DNA of 64,000 nucleotides from an uncultured Opitutia bacterium (GTDB lineage Bacteria > Verrucomicrobiota > Verrucomicrobiia > Opitutales > Opitutaceae): positions 32,776 to 96,775 of the forward strand of contig CAIMAQ010000024.1 of the NCBI GenBank assembly GCA_903839035.1, written 5' to 3'. The first letter of the stretch is position 1, and every line of letters starts with the position of its first letter. This document shows positions 1-7,941 of the stretch, piece after piece. Made by a program: the position numbers and the translations under genes. The notes under the pieces were generated by a model that had not been told where the DNA came from, did no database searches, and was given only the letters and a program-made list of their open reading frames with translations.

Positions 1-465
1 ATCCCGCTGATTTTCCAGCGGGACTTCATTTTCCGCGGCGTGGCGCGGGTGCAGCCTTGGCTGTTCGGCATTGGCATCACCATGGTCGCGTTCGGCATGT
101 CGTTCGCCGGCTCGATGGGGGTGCCTCGCCGCAGCTGGGACATTGACGCGCAGGGGGTCTACGGCCCCGCGGCGCACCTCTGGCTCGGCGTGCTGGGCAT
201 GGGCGGGATCCTCGCCTTCACCGGTCTGCTGATCTTTGCGCTGCTCTGCGTCGGCACGCTCTTCTTCGGTGCGAAGATCGAGGGCCGCGCGATGGCCGAC
301 TGGGGCACGCCGCCGGCGCTCGCCGGCAGCCAGCCGGGCTCGCTCGCCCACGACCACTACGCCACAAAGGGCACGATCGTCCTCACACTCGCCTTCCTCG
401 CGTGCTTTGCGGTCTATTACTTCGCGAACTGGAAAGCGTTGGCCGACGTCTGGCCCGTGCGCTGA
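1..465 (+). CDS. Heme-copper oxidase subunit I, B-type (ba3-like), C-terminal part
   Basis: The frame is open from the first base, so only the last 154 residues are in the window. They form three hydrophobic segments (about residues 18-40, 52-80 and 112-132) with the motif GVPRRSW after the first. An Arg pair at this place is typical of heme-copper oxidases, where it contacts heme propionates, and the spacing fits the B (ba3-like) class. The CuB ligands and proton-channel residues lie upstream and cannot be read. The protein should sit in the inner membrane and reduce O2. Because a nitrite reductase operon faces this gene, a B-family NO reductase (bNOR/eNOR type) is a real alternative. A Sco protein follows 21 nt downstream, consistent with Cu-site assembly. 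Confidence 0.75.
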   Translation: MPLIFQRDFIFRGVARVQPWLFGIGITMVAFGMSFAGSMGVPRRSWDIDAQGVYGPAAHLWLGVLGMGGILAFTGLLIFALLCVGTLFFGAKIEGRAMADWGTPPALAGSQPGSLAHDHYATKGTIVLTLAFLACFAVYYFANWKALADVWPVR

Positions 466-486
466 GCCGGGGTCCTCGCTCTAGCC

Positions 487-1479
487 ATGTCCCACTCGCT
501 CAGCTTGGCCTCCCCCGCACCGCCGGCGCGGTCGGACTCCGCGGGGGAGCGCTTCCTGACCGGGCCCGGCCTGCTGGTGTTTCTGTTCACCGCACTTGCC
601 GCGTACCAGGCCTTTCTGCTGGTTACGATCTTCGGGCCGACGCAGGGCGGCCCGCTGGGCGACTTCGTGCGCGATTTCCAGCTCTGGTGTTACCGGGGCG
701 ACCCGCGCACCGGCGGGATTTCGTGGCTGGCGGTCTCGGTGATGATGCTTGAGCCGGTCTTCATCGTCGCCGTGGCGGCGCTGCTGTGGCGGGAGATTTT
801 TGTGCAGTTGATCCACGTCCGCACCTGGCTGACGCATGCGCGGGCGGCGGGCGCGGGTCTGGGCGTGATCGCGGTTTGCGTCGCCGGGCTGGTGTCCTAC
901 GCCCGCGCCGATGCGGCCCGGGCGCAGGTGCTGCCGCCGTTTCCCGGTGAAAGCATCCGGCTCCGGCTCGACCTGCCCGCGGGACCGTTCGTGGATCAGA
1001 AAGGCGCCGTCTTCCGCTTTGCCGACCTGCGCGGACGGGTGGTGCTCGTCACCGGGGTCTATGCGGCCTGCACCACCGCCTGCCCGGAGATTTTCCTCGA
1101 GGTGAAAAAGATTCTCGGGGAACTGCCCGCCGCCGACCGGGCCGGCCTGAGCGTGGTGGCGCTCTCGCTCAACCCGGAATACGAGACGTCGGAGCTGATG
1201 AACCTCGTGGCCGAGGGGCGCGGACTGTCGCACCCGGAGTTCCGCTACGTCAACGGCCGGAACCCCGCCGCGATGCACGAGGTGCTGACGCGGATGCAGT
1301 TCTCCGCCACGCGTAACCCGCAGACGGGCGTCGTTGACCACGCCAATTTGTTCCTGCTCGTCGACCGCTCCGGTCACATCGCCTACCGTCTTACGCTGGA
1401 TCCGCGCCATCGCGCCTGGCTCCGCGCGGGCCTGCGCGCCCTGCTGCGCGAGCCTTATGCCGCCGGACCTGCATCCTGA
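487..1479 (+). CDS. Membrane-anchored Sco1/SenC-family copper chaperone
   Basis: The protein has 330 residues: three N-terminal hydrophobic segments (about 22-48, 80-105, 119-137) followed by a thioredoxin-fold Sco domain. The Sco copper-binding signature is visible as Cys195 and Cys199 in YAACTTACPE, with the distal His285 in GVVDHANLF. Sco proteins deliver copper to, or keep reduced, the CuA centre of oxidases and related enzymes. Classical Sco proteins have one anchor, so the extra membrane part is unusual. The gene lies between oxidase subunit I and the cytochrome b fusion and overlaps the latter by 23 nt, suggesting translational coupling. A second, soluble Sco lies in the opposing nirK operon. 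Confidence 0.85.
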   Translation: MSHSLSLASPAPPARSDSAGERFLTGPGLLVFLFTALAAYQAFLLVTIFGPTQGGPLGDFVRDFQLWCYRGDPRTGGISWLAVSVMMLEPVFIVAVAALLWREIFVQLIHVRTWLTHARAAGAGLGVIAVCVAGLVSYARADAARAQVLPPFPGESIRLRLDLPAGPFVDQKGAVFRFADLRGRVVLVTGVYAACTTACPEIFLEVKKILGELPAADRAGLSVVALSLNPEYETSELMNLVAEGRGLSHPEFRYVNGRNPAAMHEVLTRMQFSATRNPQTGVVDHANLFLLVDRSGHIAYRLTLDPRHRAWLRAGLRALLREPYAAGPAS

Positions 1480-3586
1480 CGTGGATTGCGAGGTGCTGGC
1501 CGAGTCGCTGGGGCCGTCTCCCAACCCGCCCGGCAGCCAGCCGCCGCCGCCGCCCACCCGCGCCGCCCGGCTCCTGGCTGCGGGCGACGGGCTCGGCACG
1601 CGGCTGGACGCGCTGCTGGAGCGGTGGCTGCCGCGCGAGGTGAACCCGCTCGCCCAGCTCGGGCCCGCGGCCAACGCCATGCTGCTGCTGGCGACGCTGT
1701 CCGGTGTGCTGATGCTCCTGTGGTATTCGGCGAGCGTGCAGTCGGCGTGGCGCTCGCTGGCCGACCTGGGCCCGCGCTCCCCTGGCGGGATCGTGCGCAG
1801 CGTGCACCGCTACTCGTCGGACCTGCTGATGCTGCTGGTGCTGGCGCATGCGCTGCGGACCTTTTTCGCGCGGAAGTTCGCGGATGCCCGCTGGCTGGCG
1901 TGGGTGAGCGGCATCGCGCTGCTCGGCCTGGTGTGGTTCATCGGCTGGACCGGCTATTGGCTGGTGTGGGATGTGCGCGCCCAGCTGCTCGCCCTCGACA
2001 CGATGAAGGCGGTGGATGTGCTGCCCGTGTTTGGCGAGCCGATGCTGCGCCTGTTCGCCTCGGACCGCACGGTGCCGTCGCTCCTGTTCTTCGTGGTGTT
2101 CTTCCTGCACATGGTGCTGCCGCTGGGCATTGCCGGCGGGCTGTGCCTGCACCTGGCGCGGCTGAGCCGGTCGCAACTGCTGCCGGACTGGCGGCTGAGC
2201 GCGTGGCTGACCGGGGCCGTCGTGGCGGCGGCCCTGGCGTATCCCGCGGTCAACGCCACGATCGCGCAGATGGCGGTGAAACCCGGCCGGCTCACGATGG
2301 ACTGGTGGTTCCTCTGGCCGCTGATCATCACGGCGCGCCTGTCGGGTGGCGGCCTCTGGCTGGCGACCTTTCTCGCCGCGGCCGGCCTGCTGACCGTGCC
2401 GTGGTGGCTGGCCCGCCGCCGGCCGCGCGCCGTCTACCAGGCCACGATCAACATTTCGCGCTGCTTTGCCTGCACGCTCTGCTCACACGACTGCCCGTTC
2501 GGCGCGATCACGATGGTGCCGCGCACCGATGGCCGGCCGTTTCCCTCGCAGGCGCAGATCGATCCCAACCGCTGCATCGGCTGCGGGGTGTGCGCTGGCG
2601 CGTGCGATACGCAAGGCATCGGCCTCGCCTGGTTCGACGCCCAGCAGGTCACGCGCGAGCTTGAAGCCTTTGTCCTTGCGGAGGTCGCCAAGGGTGCGCC
2701 GCCCGCGCTCGCGCTGGTCTGCGTGCAGTCGGACGGCGGCTGGGAGCTGTTTGCCGCCGGGGCATGGCAGACGCGGCTGCCGGGTTACGTCGTGCGGCCG
2801 ATTCCGTGCGTGGGTTGGGTGGAGCCGAAGCTGGTGGAGCGCCTCGTCAGCAGGGGAGCGGCGGCGGTGCTGATCGTGGGCTGTGGCTCGAGCGAGGCGT
2901 TCTGCAAGGAGGGCAACCGCTGGCTGCCGGAGCGGCTGAGCGGCGCGCGGGAACCTGCGTTTCGTCCCAATCGCGCGGATCCGCGCCGGGTCGCACACGT
3001 GATTTTTGACCCGCTTCAGCCTGCGCTTCTGGCCGCGGCCACTGAAAATCTCCGGGCGCTGCAACCGGTGCCGGTGGCTCCCCGCCGGGGCTGGTTCGGG
3101 CAGTTGACCGCCGGGCTGCTCCTGACCGCCATCGGCCTCGCCGCGCTCCTGCTGGCCAGCGATGCCCCCTTCCACAATCCCGCGCCACCGGAGGCGGAGT
3201 TCGTTTTCACGTTCCGGGCGTATGGTGAATGGATTTCCGGCGCGGTGGCGGCCCTGCCGGATCCGGCCCATGACACGCGCCCGGTGCACATGCGCACCGC
3301 GCAGCCGGCTCAACGCACCCGCTCGCCGGTCGTCGTGCAGGTTGTGGTGGATGGACGGGGGGAGGAGCGCGTTTTTCACCCCAAGGGCTTCAAGTCCGAT
3401 GGCTTCTCGGTCGGCGAGGTGCGGGCGGTGCTCACGCCGGGCTTGCACCAGGTCTCGGTCAGCGTCGCCACGCACGCGGGGCCGAATGCCCCCCGTCAGA
3501 CGTGGTCGGCCGGGATCAACGCCCGGCCCGGGCGGCTGACGGTGCTCACCCTCGAGGCCAACCGCGGGTTCCAGTTGGAGCCTTGA
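1457..3586 (+). CDS. Diheme cytochrome b / 2x[4Fe-4S] ferredoxin / FlpD (MvhD) fusion protein
   Basis: I start at the ATG at 1457, because the frame upstream is low complexity inside the Sco gene. The 709-residue product has a cytochrome b N-terminal half with two His-X13-His pairs (VHRYSSD...LAH and FLHMV...LHL), as for the two b hemes of bc-type complexes. Next come two [4Fe-4S] motifs, CFACTLCSHDCP and CIGCGVCAGAC, then an FlpD/MvhD-like domain (PIPCVGWV, then GCGSSEAFCKEGN), a further membrane helix and a C-terminal domain probably outside the membrane. MvhD/FlpD normally links electron donors to heterodisulfide reductase-type modules. Here it is welded to a quinone-type cytochrome b beside an oxidase. 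The partner and direction of electron flow are unknown; the domain calls are from motifs. Confidence 0.75.
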   Translation: MPPDLHPDVDCEVLAESLGPSPNPPGSQPPPPPTRAARLLAAGDGLGTRLDALLERWLPREVNPLAQLGPAANAMLLLATLSGVLMLLWYSASVQSAWRSLADLGPRSPGGIVRSVHRYSSDLLMLLVLAHALRTFFARKFADARWLAWVSGIALLGLVWFIGWTGYWLVWDVRAQLLALDTMKAVDVLPVFGEPMLRLFASDRTVPSLLFFVVFFLHMVLPLGIAGGLCLHLARLSRSQLLPDWRLSAWLTGAVVAAALAYPAVNATIAQMAVKPGRLTMDWWFLWPLIITARLSGGGLWLATFLAAAGLLTVPWWLARRRPRAVYQATINISRCFACTLCSHDCPFGAITMVPRTDGRPFPSQAQIDPNRCIGCGVCAGACDTQGIGLAWFDAQQVTRELEAFVLAEVAKGAPPALALVCVQSDGGWELFAAGAWQTRLPGYVVRPIPCVGWVEPKLVERLVSRGAAAVLIVGCGSSEAFCKEGNRWLPERLSGAREPAFRPNRADPRRVAHVIFDPLQPALLAAATENLRALQPVPVAPRRGWFGQLTAGLLLTAIGLAALLLASDAPFHNPAPPEAEFVFTFRAYGEWISGAVAALPDPAHDTRPVHMRTAQPAQRTRSPVVVQVVVDGRGEERVFHPKGFKSDGFSVGEVRAVLTPGLHQVSVSVATHAGPNAPRQTWSAGINARPGRLTVLTLEANRGFQLEP

Positions 3587-3591
3587 AGCGC

Positions 3592-3804
3592 ATGAGTTTT
3601 TCCTGCCCGCATTTCGTCGTCGACCGGGACGCCTGCCTGAGGCTCAAGACCGATTGCGTGCCCGGCCGGCAGGGATGCGTGCTGGAGGGGTCGGGGTTTG
3701 CCGTGCCGGTGGCGCAGCGCCTGCGCGAGCGCGAGGAGGAGAATCAGCGACGTCCGCGGCCCGGAAAAAACGACTCCAGGGTCAACCCGCCACCGGCGAA
3801 ATAA
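3592..3804 (+). CDS. Small cysteine-containing protein, function unknown
   Basis: A 70-residue ORF begins 5 nt after the fusion gene's stop. It has four Cys in its first 29 residues (positions 5, 15, 22 and 29), followed by a charged Arg/Glu/Pro-rich tail. I do not recognise a family. The Cys spacing could bind a metal or an Fe-S cluster. The tight spacing suggests cotranscription with the cytochrome b fusion and perhaps a role in its assembly or electron transfer. Confidence 0.5.
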   Translation: MSFSCPHFVVDRDACLRLKTDCVPGRQGCVLEGSGFAVPVAQRLREREEENQRRPRPGKNDSRVNPPPAK

Positions 3805-3914
3805 TTGAGGCGAGCGGGAAACCGACATCCGGCTGACGGGTGAATTTCTTCATGGATTTGCCCTCCCTTTGATTCCGATTGCGCAGTTAGGGGCGTTGTC
3901 CCCGTTCGCGCAGG

Positions 3915-4583
3915 TCAACCCTGTCGCCGGGGCAGGCCGCGTGCGGAGGCCATCCAGGCGGCGCGCCGGGCGCACGCGGCCGCATCAATCCGGTCCATGC
4001 CGCCGTTCTCGACCGCCTGGATGCCGGCCTCGGTGACGACGAAATCCATCGGAATGTCATGGGGCTGCGCGTGGATCGTGGGGATCCGGGACAGTTCATG
4101 CGCGAGGCAGATCTTGAGCGGCTGTGGCGACAGGGTCGCGAGGGTGCGGTCGAAATATCCGCCACCATAACCCAACCGCCAGCCCTGCGCGCTGAAGCCA
4201 ACGGCCGGGACCAGCACGGCGTCGGGCCGCAGCACGGGGGTGCCCTCGGGCACGGGAATACCCAGCGATCCCGCTTTCATCGGGGCGCCGGGCCACCATT
4301 CGCGAAACTCCAGCGGCTGACCCTTGGCGATGACCGCGGGCAGCACCACGCGGGTGCCGTGCGCGCGCAACTGGTGAATCAGTGGCCGCGGATCCACCTC
4401 GCCTTTGTAGGGCCAGCAGAAGCCGACGACCAGGTCGCGCAGCAGCGGGAACCCGGTCTCAAGCCAAGCGGTGATCGCGTCGTTCCAGGTTGCGCGCTCC
4501 GCGGGAGTGCTCGCCTGGCGGCGGGCCAGCAGCGCCGCCCGCTGGTCCTGGCGCCATTGTTTCAGGTCGGCGGGGTTTTCCAT
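3915..4583 (-). CDS. fau: 5-formyltetrahydrofolate cyclo-ligase
   Basis: The 222-residue protein carries the signature LGYGGGYFDR and a C-terminal PHD-IPMDFVVTE stretch typical of this family. It converts 5-formyl-THF to 5,10-methenyl-THF with ATP in the cytoplasm. The last ~25 residues (CARRAAWMASARGLPRRQG region) run past the usual family end and may be a local extension. It is the last gene of the leftward nirK operon, 23 nt after the cupin gene. In many bacteria it neighbours unrelated genes, so its place here may not be functional. Confidence 0.9.
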   Translation of the reverse strand: MENPADLKQWRQDQRAALLARRQASTPAERATWNDAITAWLETGFPLLRDLVVGFCWPYKGEVDPRPLIHQLRAHGTRVVLPAVIAKGQPLEFREWWPGAPMKAGSLGIPVPEGTPVLRPDAVLVPAVGFSAQGWRLGYGGGYFDRTLATLSPQPLKICLAHELSRIPTIHAQPHDIPMDFVVTEAGIQAVENGGMDRIDAAACARRAAWMASARGLPRRQG

Positions 4584-4606
4584 GCAGCTTGAGTCACGCC
4601 GGTTGA

Positions 4607-4957
4607 TTAGCCTGCCGCCAACTCGGTCACCTGCGTCAGCAGCATGGAAAACGGCTCGGCCGCCGTGAGGGAGTGCGGTGCGCCCGGGGGCAGATGGAGC
4701 AGGTCGCCGGGTCGCAGGGTGTGCCGGTCCGCGCCCACCGTGAACTGGCAGGTGCCGCTCAGCACCTGCACGAGCGCGCGCGCCTTGCTGGTATGCTCGG
4801 ACAGTTCCTGACCTGCGGCGAAATGGAACAGGGTCAATCGCAGCGCCGGCGTGGTGAGCACGGCCCGGCTGACGATGCCGTGGGCGACGTTTTCCACGGG
4901 CGCAAGCAGGGAGCAGAGGCCGGAGGCCGCAGGGGAAAGCAGGGTGTTGGGTTTCAT
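4607..4957 (-). CDS. Small cupin-domain protein
   Basis: I use the internal ATG at 4957, which gives 116 residues and clears the upstream DUF2249 gene. The sequence shows a single cupin barrel: the first motif is HFAAGQELSEHTSKARALV and the second is LRPGDLLHLPPGAPHSL. His residues in both motifs suggest one bound metal ion. Small cupins of this kind recur near nitrite/NO genes as presumed sensors or stress proteins, but the function is not established. It lies 13 nt downstream of the DUF2249 gene in the nirK operon. Confidence 0.75.
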   Translation of the reverse strand: MKPNTLLSPAASGLCSLLAPVENVAHGIVSRAVLTTPALRLTLFHFAAGQELSEHTSKARALVQVLSGTCQFTVGADRHTLRPGDLLHLPPGAPHSLTAAEPFSMLLTQVTELAAG

Positions 4958-4970
4958 GATGGGTGGCGGG

Positions 4971-5204
4971 TCATTCCCGCCAAAAATTGACGGACCAGCT
5001 GCCATCCGTGCAGCGTTCCATGGTGGACTGAAATCCCTCGCTTTTGAGCAGCTCGATCAGCGGGGCGGGCAGGAACGGCGCGATGACCGTCAGGCCCTGG
5101 CCGGGCATGAGGGCGTTGGCGCGGGCGCGAATGAGCGCGATGGGCTCATTGCCCTGGGCGAGTAGCGGGCGGACATCGAGGGTCTTAAACTTGGGGGCGC
5201 TCAT
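4971..5204 (-). CDS. DUF2249 (TusA-like fold) protein
   Basis: The 77-residue protein matches the DUF2249 pattern: LDVRPLLAQGNEP at the start, then a run ending in PFLPAPLIELL and a final WSVNFW strand. DUF2249 domains resemble TusA/SirA and often occur beside hemerythrin, nitrite reductase or NO-related genes; their exact role is unknown. It lies 9 nt after the porin gene and 13 nt before the cupin, so it is almost certainly cotranscribed with nirK. Confidence 0.75.
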   Translation of the reverse strand: MSAPKFKTLDVRPLLAQGNEPIALIRARANALMPGQGLTVIAPFLPAPLIELLKSEGFQSTMERCTDGSWSVNFWRE

Positions 5205-5213
5205 GGCGGGATT

Positions 5214-6413
5214 TTAGTAGGCATATTCAACTGAGGCCCAGAACTTCCGGACGTTGGGCTGGGCGAGACTGACACGGCGAAAGTCGGCAAACTTCACCAG
5301 GACGGTCACACTTTGCCCGAACTTGTGCGTCAGTTGGAGATCAAACTCATGTCCGAAATCAATGCGGCCGGCCGCGGAGTCGAACTGGTGGTAGAAGGCC
5401 ACCAGCGGGCCGGCCCACGGGAGGTTGGCGGTGACCTTGGCGTAGGTGTCGCGGAGCCCGGCGGCGGGCGTGGTGAGAAACAGATCCGCCCAGCCGTTGA
5501 AGGCGTGGAGCGTGGCGAGCGGAGTCTTGAAGCCGACATTGTGATCCGAGCCCAGCACCTCGTACCCGAGCGTGAAACCGGCCGGTTTCCACCCAAGGCC
5601 GGCCTCGATCACGGTGTAGTGCGCGGAGTAGTTGAGCGTGCTGGCGGCGTAGTCGGACTGCGTGGCGGCCTCGAGGCGGTAGACGAAACTCAGGCCGGCC
5701 GAGAGGTGGGTGGTGCCGGCAAAGCTCGCGCCGTACGTGGCGCAGGAGTTGGCGGGCGCATTCGAAAAATCCAGCAGGTATGCATAACCGGTGAGTGTGC
5801 CGGCGGAAAAGCCGGCGTAGCTGGCGTTGAACAAATTGGAAGAGGACGCCCATTTGCCCTGGGGATGATCGGGGCCGAAGACGCGGTTGATCTGCTGGAG
5901 GTAGGCGTAGGTGAGCGTGGTTTTTCCCAGGGTCTTGTCCTGCAGGACGAAGGCGTCGAACGTCTGCATGTTCTGGCGCCAGCCGGAGTCTCCGATGAAG
6001 CGGGCGTTGTCGAGAACGAGCCGCTGGCGTCCGAGCGTGGCGGTGTCCGACGTGGTCTTGTAGACGAGCCAGGCCTGGTTGATCTCGGTCATCACGGGAT
6101 CGGCGACGACGGCGTGGCCGGCCCCACCGGAATTGATCCCGGCCTGGCTGTAACTGTCGCCGTTGGCGGCGGTGATGTTTTCCGCCTCGATCATGGCGGT
6201 CCAGCCCTGCCAGGGCGCGGTGATGAAGCCGAGCCGCGTGCGCAGCGTCAGGGCCTCGCCGTCCAGCAAGCCGGTCTGCTGCACCTCCTCGTAGCGGAGG
6301 CGTAAATTAAGCGAGACCTTGCTGCCCGCAACGGCATCGAACGGACTGGCGGCGTCGGCCGCGAAGCTCGGGCCGGCGGTGCAGATGAAGAGAAGGGTGA
6401 TCCAAAATTTCAT
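5214..6413 (-). CDS. Outer-membrane porin-like beta-barrel (alginate-export type)
   Basis: I start at the ATG at 6413, which gives 399 residues beginning with a clear signal peptide (MKFWITLLFICTAGPSFA, cleavage before ADAA). The mature protein is made of alternating amphipathic strands (NLRLRYEEVQQ, LRTRLGF, LVYKTTSDTATLGRQRLVLD) and ends in the aromatic VEYAY, the usual outer-membrane barrel C-terminus. The LGRQR...DNARFIGD segment resembles alginate-export/AlgE-like barrels. In this operon it could admit nitrite or other small anions, but no substrate can be read from sequence. Confidence 0.75.
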   Translation of the reverse strand: MKFWITLLFICTAGPSFAADAASPFDAVAGSKVSLNLRLRYEEVQQTGLLDGEALTLRTRLGFITAPWQGWTAMIEAENITAANGDSYSQAGINSGGAGHAVVADPVMTEINQAWLVYKTTSDTATLGRQRLVLDNARFIGDSGWRQNMQTFDAFVLQDKTLGKTTLTYAYLQQINRVFGPDHPQGKWASSSNLFNASYAGFSAGTLTGYAYLLDFSNAPANSCATYGASFAGTTHLSAGLSFVYRLEAATQSDYAASTLNYSAHYTVIEAGLGWKPAGFTLGYEVLGSDHNVGFKTPLATLHAFNGWADLFLTTPAAGLRDTYAKVTANLPWAGPLVAFYHQFDSAAGRIDFGHEFDLQLTHKFGQSVTVLVKFADFRRVSLAQPNVRKFWASVEYAY

Positions 6414-6436
6414 CGGAAATAAAGCGGTGGCCGCGA

Positions 6437-7069
6437 TTACCTGGCGGCCGCGGCGAGAGCGGCGGCCGCTTCGTCGAGTCCGCCCTTGAGCCCGATGCGC
6501 TGATGGACGATTTCGCCCTGCGGGTTCAGCAGGGTGAGGACATTGGAATGGGAAAACATGCCGTCGGCCTCCTGCTTGTATTTCACGCCGAGGAGCGCGG
6601 CGAGTTCGCGGACGGCATCGTCGGTGCCGTGGAGCAGGGTCCACTGGCCGTCGAGCGAGCGTTGCGCGCGATACTGGGCGAGGACGGCGGACGTGTCGTG
6701 GACGACATCAAAGGACACGAGCACGAAGGTGGTGCGTTCGCGGACGCCGGCGGGGAGTTGGGCGCGGAGGGCCTGCATGTCGGTGACCTGAAGCGGGCAG
6801 GCGTAGCCGCAGGAGGCGAAAAACATCGTCAGCACCACGGGGCGGCCGCGGAGTTCGCCGAGGGTGAAGGCGTGGCCGGAGTCGTCGGTGAACCGGGCGT
6901 CGAGTTGATAGATTGATTCCTTGGAGAACGCGGCGCCCGTCTTGGCCGCGGGCGCCGTTGTCTCCTGGCAGTGCGGACAGGCCGCCGCGGCGGTGGGTTG
7001 GGCGGCCGCCCCCGCCCCGAGGGCGAAGGAGGCGGTGAGCAGGAATAAGGGGGCGAGTCTGGTGATCAT
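6437..7069 (-). CDS. Periplasmic Sco-family protein of the nirK operon
   Basis: Start chosen at the ATG at 7069 (210 residues), giving a signal peptide ending near GAGAAAQP. A CPHCQE motif lies in the early mature region. The Sco domain follows, with its CxxxC pair in FFASCGYACPL and the distal His in MFSHSNVLTLL. Sco proteins move copper or act as thiol reductants. Placed between nirV and a porin, this one most likely supplies copper to NirK, although a CuA site in a partner enzyme is possible. The extra N-terminal CPHC could bind copper too. Confidence 0.85.
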   Translation of the reverse strand: MITRLAPLFLLTASFALGAGAAAQPTAAAACPHCQETTAPAAKTGAAFSKESIYQLDARFTDDSGHAFTLGELRGRPVVLTMFFASCGYACPLQVTDMQALRAQLPAGVRERTTFVLVSFDVVHDTSAVLAQYRAQRSLDGQWTLLHGTDDAVRELAALLGVKYKQEADGMFSHSNVLTLLNPQGEIVHQRIGLKGGLDEAAAALAAAAR

Positions 7070-7082
7070 GGCGGCAAAGGGT

Positions 7083-7928
7083 TTAAGGAGTGGGGTCCTT
7101 CGCGCAGCGGAAGCCGAGCGCGGTGGTGGTGTTGTTGGCCTTGAGGGAGGAGCGCAAAGCGAGGCGCATGAAGGCGGCGAAGTCGGTGGTGTCCTTGGCG
7201 CCGACGGAACCGGCGCCGCAGAACAGGTCGCGCTCGAGTCCGGAGTCGCCGCGGGATTCGCCGGTGACCATCGCGCTGTTGAAGTCGTCGACCCACTCCC
7301 ATACCAGGCCGTGCAGATCATGGACGCCGTAGAAATTCGGCCGGCCGCGGGCGACGGCGGGCTGGATGTCGGGCACCGGGCGCGCGAGCCAGGCATAGAG
7401 GTCGTGATTGAGCTGCTCGTCATTCCGGCCGTCGGGCCGGGTGTAGCCGGCGCCGGCGGCGAGTTCCCACTCGGCGGTGGACGGCAGGCGCTTGCTGACC
7501 CAGCGGGCGTAGGCCCGCGCCGCAAACCACGAGACGCGGACGACCGGCGAGTTGAGCGGTGCCTGGACGCCGGGCTCACGGTCGCCGGCCCAGTTTTCCA
7601 GATAGGACGAATCGGCGAAAAGCCGGCTCACCATCGAGCGCTGCCAGTGGGGCTGTGCCGTGACGAAGGCGAGAAACTCGGCGTTGGTCACCGGCCGCTC
7701 GTCGAGCAGGTACGAAGCGACGTGGACCTGGGCGGGATCCTTGGGCGTGCGCAGGAGCGGGACGTAGACGCCCGCGGGGATGCGCCTCATGGCCACCGGG
7801 GCCGGGTCGGCGGCGGGTCGCGCCGGGGACGGAGCTGTTGCCGTGGCACCCGCCGCCCCGCCGGCCAGCAGGCCGGCCAGGACGAGCCCGGTCGGCAGCA
7901 GCCGGCGGAGGCGGGAAAACGAGGTCAC
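7083..7928 (-). CDS. nirV: NirV-like SUMF1/FGE-sulfatase domain protein
   Basis: The 281-residue protein has a signal peptide and then a SUMF1 (formylglycine-generating enzyme) domain: MRRIPAGVYVPLLR, DERPVTNAEFLAF, RLPSTAEWELAAG, DLHGLVWEWVDDF and LGFRCAKD. NirV proteins of this fold are encoded next to copper nitrite reductase genes in denitrifiers; their role is unresolved. The catalytic Cys pair of true formylglycine enzymes is not evident, so sulfatase activation is unlikely. Spacing is 13 nt to nirK upstream and 13 nt to sco downstream. Confidence 0.88.
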   Translation of the reverse strand: MTSFSRLRRLLPTGLVLAGLLAGGAAGATATAPSPARPAADPAPVAMRRIPAGVYVPLLRTPKDPAQVHVASYLLDERPVTNAEFLAFVTAQPHWQRSMVSRLFADSSYLENWAGDREPGVQAPLNSPVVRVSWFAARAYARWVSKRLPSTAEWELAAGAGYTRPDGRNDEQLNHDLYAWLARPVPDIQPAVARGRPNFYGVHDLHGLVWEWVDDFNSAMVTGESRGDSGLERDLFCGAGSVGAKDTTDFAAFMRLALRSSLKANNTTTALGFRCAKDPTP

Positions 7929-7941
7929 GGTGAAGACCGGC

